Shown: one piece after another, positions 6,155 to 10,364 of the stretch | Layout: every line of letters begins with the position of its first letter | Position numbering within the stretch: the stretch's first letter is position 1 | Translations under genes and position numbers: made by a program | Notes under the pieces: model-generated | Told to the model about the DNA's origin: nothing | Database searches by the model: none | The model's input: only the letters and a program-made list of their open reading frames with translations | Origin: Candidatus Taylorbacteria bacterium RIFCSPLOWO2_01_FULL_45_15b | GTDB lineage: Bacteria > Patescibacteriota > Minisyncoccia > Phycocordibacterales > 01-FULL-45-15b | Direction of reading: 5' to 3' | Assembly: GCA_001822655.1 (NCBI GenBank) | Contig: MHRX01000036.1 | Location: 37,227-47,590 of the forward strand | DNA: 10,364 bases

Positions 6155-6681
6155 ATGCAATCGAACGATGAATATCTTGACTTTGTGAATACAGATGATC
6201 AACCGGTCGATAGTAAATTGCGATCAGAAATCTATAGTCAAGGACTTTCTAATTTCAGAGTCGTGAATGCTTTTTTGGTGAATTCTGCGGGAAGAATCTG
6301 GATTCCAAGACGCTCTGCCACGAAAAAATATTTCCTTCATGTCTTGATATGAGCGTCGGCGGTCACGTACAATCGGGGGAATCTTACGAAAAAGCTTTTC
6401 GACGTGAGTCTCTTGAAGAATTGAACCTTGATATTGATCGTCTACACTGGGAACTATTGGGAAATCTCCAGCCAAAAAATCACCATGTTTCAGCTTTCAT
6501 GAATGTCTATCAAATCAACTCTGACGTCGAACCTCTTTACAATAGGGATGATTTCATCAGTTTCGAATGGATATTGCCGCAGGAATTGTTAAGGAGAATA
6601 ATAGCAGGCGACCCTGCGAAGGGTGATTTGAGAAAAATATTAGAAATTTTTTTTGATAAAACATGCATAAAAAAACGCTGA
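6155..6681 (+). pseudogene. Nudix hydrolase, split by one -1 frameshift
   Basis: Two overlapping frames together encode one Nudix protein of about 175 residues. The first frame (6155-6352) gives the N-terminus with RVVNAFLVNSAGRIWIPRRSATKK. Near 6323-6337 the protein must move to the next frame to read FPSCLDMSVGGHV. The Nudix box then follows: a Gly, five residues, Glu, seven residues, RESLEELNL, that is, the REUxEExGU helix with Asn in place of the final Gly. The end is FEWILPQELLRRIIAGDP. One base is missing in the A-run/T-run stretch at 6323-6333. The family hydrolyses nucleoside diphosphate-X compounds, or includes isopentenyl-diphosphate isomerase-like members. The promoter is intact, so this is a recent mutation, a sequencing error, or recoding; the classic slippery heptamer is absent. 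Confidence 0.75.
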
Positions 6682-6694
6682 GAATAATTCAGCG
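6669..6694 (-). terminator. Intrinsic terminator facing the minus strand
   Basis: CGCTGA (6676-6681) pairs with TCAGCG (6689-6694), extended by one G-U pair, around an AATAA loop. Seven A precede it (6669-6675), so on the minus strand the hairpin is followed by seven T. On the + strand it overlaps the Nudix stop codon and is followed only by ATTCATTT. No minus-strand gene lies to its right, which makes its purpose unclear. Confidence 0.5.
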
Positions 6695-6701
6695 ATTCAT
6701 T

Positions 6702-6767
6702 TGTGAGCATCTGATTCTCACAGATTTTGCTGATTCTCACAGATTTTGTGAGAATCAGATGCTCACA
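6702..6767. repeat. Nested repeat upstream of trpS: 21-bp inverted repeat plus 19-bp tandem repeat
   Basis: Bases 6702-6722 and 6747-6767 are exact reverse complements (21 bp, 24-base spacer). Each arm is itself a near palindrome (TGTGAG ... CTCACA, 18 of 21 positions). CTGATTCTCACAGATTTTG occurs twice in tandem (6711-6729 and 6730-6748). The inverted copy can therefore pair either with the first arm (21 bp) or with the second direct copy (6730-6741 with 6747-6758, 12 bp, loop of 5). No T-run follows. It may be an operator array, a leader RNA switch for trpS, or a mobile palindromic repeat. Confidence 0.85.
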
Positions 6768-6810
6768 GACGGGACTACATGGGATGGGGGCAATATGGTA
6801 ATGTTTAGAA

Positions 6811-7761
6811 ATGCAACCAAAAAAAATCCTTCTTTCTGGGGTAAAACCCACGGGACGCCCGCACATCGGCAACTATTTTGGAGCGATGAAGCAATTTGTG
6901 GACTATCAAAATGAATTTGATAGTTATATTTTTATAGCTAATTTCCACGCATTAACTGGCACAACCTCACCGAAAACGCTTCAAGAAGACACGTTGGATG
7001 TCGCGATAGATTATCTTGCGCTCGGACTTGATCCTTCAAAAATCACGCTCTTTGCGCAGTCTGATGTTCCCGAAGTCGCGGAACTTGCGTGGATATTCGA
7101 ATGTCTCTCAACTATGCCGTACCTCATGCGTGCTCACGCATTCAAGGACGCTGAAGCAAAAAATAAGGAAATTAATGTAGGCGTTTTCAATTATCCTCTT
7201 CTCATGGCGGCGGATATTCTTATTCAGGAGGCGGATGTAGTGCCGGTGGGGCAGGATCAAAGACAACATATAGAAATCTCTCGAGACATGGCAGACAAAT
7301 TTAACGCCTCATTCGGAGAGATATTCAAACGTCCTCAAGAACTTATACGAAAAGAAGTTGCGGTCGTACCCGGGACGGATGGACAAAAAATGTCGAAAAG
7401 CTACAAGAATACGATCGGTCTTTTTGCGACAGACGAAGAGATTCGGAAAGCCGCGATGTCAATTGTTACTGATTCGTCAGGTGATACACCGACGAATGTT
7501 TATGAAATTCATAAATTATTCCGACCAGCGGCGGAACTTTCCAATCTTTACGAAGATAAAAAGGGAAAATATAAAGACCTGAAGGGCGCGCTTATTACCG
7601 ATATTTCCGGCTTTATTACCCCACTTCGAGAAAGACGTGAACATATTGCCGCGGATAAAGATGCTGTTCGTGAAATTTTGCGCAAAGGAGGTGAGAAAGC
7701 TCGAGCGCGTGCCAAATTGCAGATAGCAAAAGTTAGAGCGGCCGTCGGTCTCGTGTATTAA
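6811..7761 (+). CDS. trpS: Tryptophanyl-tRNA synthetase
   Basis: This cytoplasmic class Ic aminoacyl-tRNA synthetase charges tRNA-Trp with tryptophan using ATP. The HIGH motif is PHIGNYFGA (17-25), and the KMSKS motif is exact (193-197) in GTDGQKMSKSYKN. The tryptophan and ATP pocket is visible in NYPLLMAADIL (127-137) and VPVGQDQRQHIE (144-155). At 316 residues it is close to the usual 325-335 length and complete. The start at 6811 is the first ATG in frame and gives the standard N-terminus KKILLSGVKPTG. No ribosome binding site precedes it and no clear promoter was found; a poor -10 (GGTAAT, 6797-6802) would make the mRNA almost leaderless. The nested repeat at 6702-6767 may control it. Its own terminator follows directly. 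Confidence 0.98.
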   Translation: MQPKKILLSGVKPTGRPHIGNYFGAMKQFVDYQNEFDSYIFIANFHALTGTTSPKTLQEDTLDVAIDYLALGLDPSKITLFAQSDVPEVAELAWIFECLSTMPYLMRAHAFKDAEAKNKEINVGVFNYPLLMAADILIQEADVVPVGQDQRQHIEISRDMADKFNASFGEIFKRPQELIRKEVAVVPGTDGQKMSKSYKNTIGLFATDEEIRKAAMSIVTDSSGDTPTNVYEIHKLFRPAAELSNLYEDKKGKYKDLKGALITDISGFITPLRERREHIAADKDAVREILRKGGEKARARAKLQIAKVRAAVGLVY

Positions 7762-7802
7762 AGCGGTAGATTGTCGTAGGAGCGCACCGCTTCATTTTTT
7801 TT
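7761..7802 (+). terminator. Intrinsic terminator of trpS
   Basis: AAGCGGT (7761-7767) pairs with ACCGCTT (7786-7792) across an 18-base loop, followed by CA and eight T (7795-7802). It overlaps the last base of the stop codon and runs into the scpA promoter. Confidence 0.78.
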
Positions 7803-7806
7803 GCGC

Positions 7807-7812
7807 TATAAT
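7807..7812 (+). promoter_or_regulatory. Perfect -10 box immediately before scpA
   Basis: TATAAT ends six bases before the ATG at 7819, so the normal +1 coincides with the A of the start codon and the scpA mRNA should be leaderless. No -35 or extended -10 was found. This position also argues against the in-frame TTG at 7801. Confidence 0.5.
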
Positions 7813-7818
7813 AATCCA

Positions 7819-8544
7819 ATGCAGTTTGAAGTAAAAACCGACGTATTCAAAGGTCCGCTTGACATACTTCTCGACCTTATAGAGAAGCGTAAACTTCTCA
7901 TTAACGAAATTTCTTTGGCCGCTGTTACTGATGACTACATTGCATTCGTCAGGAGTCAGCCGGAGCTTCCTATGGAGGAAAGCGCTCATTTTATTTTGAT
8001 TGCCTCGACGCTACTTCTCATAAAATCGAAGTCGCTTTTGCCGACGCTCGAACTTTCAAATGAAGAGCAATCAAATGTGGAGGAGCTGGAGCGAAGACTA
8101 AAAATGTACCAGCGGATACGCACATTGTCTGCCGGCATCGCAAATATTTATGGCAAAAATCCCATTTATGAGGCTGCGGAAAGAAAAAAATCATTTGTTG
8201 TGTTTTCACCGGACGCTTCTATGACGGTACCAAACTTTCTTCAGTCATTGCGCAACTTATTAAAGAATATGCCAAAAGTCGAGTCATTACCGAAGGCAAT
8301 CGTCCAAAAAGTAATGAGTCTTGAGGAAATGATGAGCAACCTTACCAAACGCGTTCAGTCGAGTATTAGAACGAGTTTTCGCGATTTTTCGGGCTTTGGG
8401 AAGCGGGAAAAGGTGCATGTTATCGTAAGCTTTCTCGCCGTACTTGAGCTTGTAAAACAGGGTCTAGTCAATGTTATCCAGAACGAGCGCCATCATGATA
8501 TCGAGATAGAAAGCGAGTCAGTTGGTCTGCCGAATTACGGATGA
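7819..8544 (+). CDS. scpA: Segregation and condensation protein A (kleisin)
   Basis: ScpA bridges the SMC heads and binds ScpB to form the bacterial condensin that compacts and separates chromosomes. The 241-residue protein begins FEVKTDVFKGPLDILLDLIEKRKLLINEISL, the typical N-terminal helical domain that contacts the SMC neck. STLLLIKSKSLLP (63-75) is the conserved second helix. The charged middle, with NEEQSNVEELERRLKMYQ, is the linker region. The C-terminal winged helix REKVHVIVSFLAVLELVKQGLV binds the SMC cap. I chose the ATG at 7819; an upstream in-frame TTG (7801) would add MRYNNP but sits in the promoter. The partner scpB follows after 144 bases. Confidence 0.95.
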   Translation: MQFEVKTDVFKGPLDILLDLIEKRKLLINEISLAAVTDDYIAFVRSQPELPMEESAHFILIASTLLLIKSKSLLPTLELSNEEQSNVEELERRLKMYQRIRTLSAGIANIYGKNPIYEAAERKKSFVVFSPDASMTVPNFLQSLRNLLKNMPKVESLPKAIVQKVMSLEEMMSNLTKRVQSSIRTSFRDFSGFGKREKVHVIVSFLAVLELVKQGLVNVIQNERHHDIEIESESVGLPNYG

Positions 8545-8547
8545 GGA

Positions 8548-8575
8548 TTAGTATATAGTATGTGGTATATAGTAT
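8548..8575. repeat. Array of four 7-bp units (reverse orientation)
   Basis: TTAGTAT, ATAGTAT, GTGGTAT and ATAGTAT follow one another without gaps, starting three bases after the scpA stop. Each unit ends GTAT; read on the minus strand they are ATACNNN units like those before scpB. Confidence 0.7.
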
Positions 8576-8578
8576 CCG

Positions 8579-8605
8579 CCCGGACGATTCCATTCGGACG
8601 GGTTT
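8579..8605 (+). terminator. Weak hairpin between scpA and scpB
   Basis: CCCG (8579-8582) pairs with CGGG (8599-8602), and CGA (8585-8587) with TCG (8594-8596), separated by a tandem G-A/G-A internal loop. Only three T follow, so it may be a weak or attenuating terminator, or simply the tip of a longer stem formed by the flanking 7-bp arrays. Confidence 0.4.
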
Positions 8606-8642
8606 GAGAGAAATAAACGGTAAATATGACTTATCTTCTTTA

Positions 8643-8684
8643 ATACCAAATACTGTATACTAAATACTAAATACCAAATACAAA
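8643..8684. repeat. Array of six 7-bp units (forward orientation)
   Basis: ATACCAA, ATACTGT, ATACTAA, ATACTAA, ATACCAA and ATACAAA are contiguous and in register, ending four bases before the scpB start. The reverse-oriented array lies at 8548-8575, so the two can form a long imperfect stem. A TATACT (8656-8661) inside could serve as a -10 for scpB, but no -35 was found. Confidence 0.75.
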
Positions 8685-8688
8685 CTGC

Positions 8689-9285
8689 ATGCTTCACCTC
8701 GAATCAAAAATTGAAGCTCTTCTCTTTTGGAGGAATGAACCTTTGTCGCGAGAATATATTGCAAAAGCGATTGGAGTCGGTATGGACGAAATAGAAATCG
8801 CCATAACATCTCTCAAAGGAGCTCTCGCAAATCGGGGGATTGTTCTAGTCGTTCACGATGATATTCTGACACTCGGCACGTCCCCGCACATGTCAAAAAT
8901 TATAGAAAATCTAGCCAAGGAAGAATTGGCGCGCGACCTCGGAAAAGCCGGACTCGAGACCATTTCAATGATTTTGTACTACGGCCCCCTTTCGCGAAAG
9001 GAGATCGATTATTTCCGTGGCGTCAATTCACAATTTATCGTGCGCAATCTACTTATCCGCGGGCTGATTGAGAAGGCTGAAGGAAAGCCGAGTGAACGCT
9101 CTACGTATTATCAAACATCCGTGGCACTTCTTGGCCACCTCGGGATAACGGACATACGAGATTTGCCCGAATATGATGCCGTGCGGCAAGAGTTAGCGGA
9201 ATATAGGAACCGAGCGGCGGAGACAGTCGCAGACGGCGATTCGTCGCTTTTGGCGGGTGAGGATTATTCGCAAGTGAAAAAATAA
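8689..9285 (+). CDS. scpB: Segregation and condensation protein B
   Basis: ScpB dimerises and binds the ScpA linker in the SMC-ScpAB condensin. The 198-residue protein has two winged-helix domains. The first begins LESKIEALLFWRNEPLSREYIAKAIG (4-28). The second contains the family hallmark KAGLETISMILYYGPLSRKEIDYFRGVNS (86-114), then LLIRGLIEKAEGKPSERSTYYQTS and FL/GHLGI-DLP-like ending (LGHLGITDIRDLPEYD, 147-163). The charged tail is of ordinary length. The start ATG at 8689 follows the heptad array and has no ribosome binding site. The carboxypeptidase gene starts five bases after the stop, so the two are probably co-transcribed. Confidence 0.95.
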   Translation: MLHLESKIEALLFWRNEPLSREYIAKAIGVGMDEIEIAITSLKGALANRGIVLVVHDDILTLGTSPHMSKIIENLAKEELARDLGKAGLETISMILYYGPLSRKEIDYFRGVNSQFIVRNLLIRGLIEKAEGKPSERSTYYQTSVALLGHLGITDIRDLPEYDAVRQELAEYRNRAAETVADGDSSLLAGEDYSQVKK

Positions 9286-9290
9286 AAAAT

Positions 9291-10259
9291 ATGGATGCCG
9301 CCACCGACAGCATATTTTTTCGTGTTTTCAGCACTTTGTCGCTTATTATATTTGTTGTAATAGCAACCGGCATCTCTAAACCGAACCAATATGCATCCAC
9401 AGCACTTTATGAAGGCGAAGATTTTTTTACTGAAAGGCCGGATTTAACTGGCCCGGACATAGCGGCTGTTTCGGAATTATCCGAAGGCGATATCGACATT
9501 GAAGCGGTGTCTGCGTATGTCGTAGAGATGAATTCGAACAGAGTAATCTTTGAAAAAAATTCGTCCGTTCCTTTGCCCTTGGCGTCGCTTACAAAAGTCA
9601 TGATGGCTTATTCCGCAAGTAAGTTGCTCGCGGATTCCACGGAGGTCGTAGTTACATCCGAGCATCTTCTCGCGCCTGGGGACAGCGGGCTCCACGCGAA
9701 CGAGAGATGGAGTTTTTCTGATCTAAGAAATTTCACCTTGATTACTTCCTCGAATGATGGAGCTCGCGCCCTCGCAGAGCGTTATGCTCAGAATTTTCAA
9801 GGAGCGGGCATCATCTCTCTTGTCGATTCGATGAATTCCGACGCGCACTCCCTCGGCCTAACTACGATGCATTTTTTGAATACAACCGGTCTTGATTCAA
9901 ATGAGCTCATCAACGGCGGATACTCCTCCGCGGCGGATATGGCCAAACTTTTTGGCGAAATATACCGTCGGAATCCTGAAATACTAGAAATCACATCCAG
10001 GCAATTTACGAGATTCAAATCCATTGACGGCATTATTCACGACGTTACGAATACGAACGAAATTACATCAAGGATACCATCGCTCATTGCATCAAAGACC
10101 GGGTACACCGTCGTCGCTGGCGGTAATTTGGCCGTGATTTTCGATGTGGGCGTGGCAAATCCAGTTGTTGCGGTAGTGCTCGGGTCGTCTTTCGAGGGTC
10201 GGTTTAGAGATATGGAAAAAATAATTAATGAAATATTTCAGAGGCAGGCCGTGGATTAG
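9291..10259 (+). CDS. dacA-like: D-alanyl-D-alanine carboxypeptidase (S11 family, low-molecular-weight PBP)
   Basis: This enzyme removes the terminal D-Ala from peptidoglycan stem pentapeptides outside the cytoplasmic membrane. An uncleaved-looking membrane segment, about residues 10-27 (FRVFSTLSLIIFVVIATG), anchors it, followed by an acidic linker (41-70). The three penicillin-binding motifs are complete: SLTK (99-102, nucleophile Ser 99 and Lys 102), SSN (153-155) and KTG (269-271). LNTTGLDSNELINGG (196-210) is the usual family stretch. The length (322) fits a single catalytic domain without the C-terminal PBP5 beta domain. Start ATG at 9291, no ribosome binding site; it is likely expressed with scpB. 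Confidence 0.95.
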   Translation: MDAATDSIFFRVFSTLSLIIFVVIATGISKPNQYASTALYEGEDFFTERPDLTGPDIAAVSELSEGDIDIEAVSAYVVEMNSNRVIFEKNSSVPLPLASLTKVMMAYSASKLLADSTEVVVTSEHLLAPGDSGLHANERWSFSDLRNFTLITSSNDGARALAERYAQNFQGAGIISLVDSMNSDAHSLGLTTMHFLNTTGLDSNELINGGYSSAADMAKLFGEIYRRNPEILEITSRQFTRFKSIDGIIHDVTNTNEITSRIPSLIASKTGYTVVAGGNLAVIFDVGVANPVVAVVLGSSFEGRFRDMEKIINEIFQRQAVD

Positions 10260-10364
10260 GTATCAAGATTCAACCGACTGCGCCTTGGTATATATATGCC
10301 GTGGCGGTTTCTCGCCGGTTCGCCTTCTCTGCTGAATTTGTTATGGCTCGACGGCTCGGCACGT
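10260..10364. other. Short 3' end without a supported gene
   Basis: The last 105 bases show no terminator and no clear promoter. An ATG at 10296 opens a frame (MPWRFLAGSPSLLNLLWLDG) that runs off the window after 23 codons, and another ATG lies at 10343. Either could be a gene start, but nothing else supports them. A small stem GGCG/CGCC lies around 10302-10315. Confidence 0.25.

Noticed and set aside
6323..6337. Programmed -1 frameshift in the Nudix gene
   Set aside because: No X XXY YYZ slippery heptamer in the right frame and no clear stimulatory stem; a single-base loss is simpler.
6702..6767. CRISPR repeat or CRP binding site
   Set aside because: The direct copies touch each other with no spacer, and there are only two; the TGTGA and TCACA halves are 11 bases apart rather than the 6 of a CRP site.
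6663..6914. 83-codon + frame across the trpS leader
   Set aside because: It is a translation of the nested repeat and of trpS in the wrong frame, without a start signal.
7801..7818. Upstream TTG start of scpA
   Set aside because: It sits within the -10 region and the trpS terminator, and ScpA homology begins at the ATG at 7819.

Overview
The window looks like a piece of a small-genome bacterium of the Candidate Phyla Radiation (Patescibacteria, Parcubacteria-like). This is inferred from three things. The trpS, scpA, scpB and D-Ala-D-Ala carboxypeptidase genes lie in a row. A lipase fused to a LamG domain sits nearby. None of the ten gene starts I could place has a well-spaced Shine-Dalgarno sequence; several starts lie within about 0-25 bases of a good sigma-70-type -10 box, so leaderless or short-leader initiation is likely. 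No RNA genes, insertion sequences or CRISPR arrays were seen.

Left part (1-3930). The window opens inside a secreted lecithin:cholesterol-acyltransferase-like hydrolase carrying a beta domain and a C-terminal LamG domain. It is followed by a monocistronic ATP-grasp gene of the MvdC/MvdD (graspetide ligase) type with its own promoter and terminator. Convergent to it is a ChaN/Tiki/EreA-like putative hydrolase. That gene is transcribed away from a short 45-codon gene on the + strand, which ends at a strong intrinsic terminator. The two divergent genes share one promoter region built on a perfect 11-bp inverted repeat. A long perfect-looking hairpin of unknown origin lies before the next gene.

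Middle (3893-6681). A half-size ABC exporter has an extended -10 promoter and its own terminator. It is followed by a small two-helix membrane protein and a Nudix hydrolase gene broken by a single -1 frameshift. The ATP-grasp ligase, the small peptide and the ABC exporter match the minimal parts of a graspetide (omega-ester-containing peptide, microviridin-like) biosynthetic cluster: modify, precursor, export. The ChaN/EreA-like enzyme would be an extra tailoring, protease-like or immunity component. This is the most interesting hypothesis of the window, and it remains an inference.

Right part (6682-10364). This is the housekeeping block. trpS is preceded by a striking nested repeat with a 21-bp inverted repeat and a 19-bp tandem repeat that allow two mutually exclusive hairpins. 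scpA follows the trpS terminator and probably has a leaderless mRNA. scpB is separated from scpA by two oppositely oriented arrays of 7-bp units around a hairpin. Five bases after scpB comes a membrane-anchored S11-type D-alanyl-D-alanine carboxypeptidase. ScpA and ScpB are the kleisin and winged-helix partners of SMC in chromosome condensation; the carboxypeptidase trims peptidoglycan stem peptides. The last 105 bases hold no supported gene.
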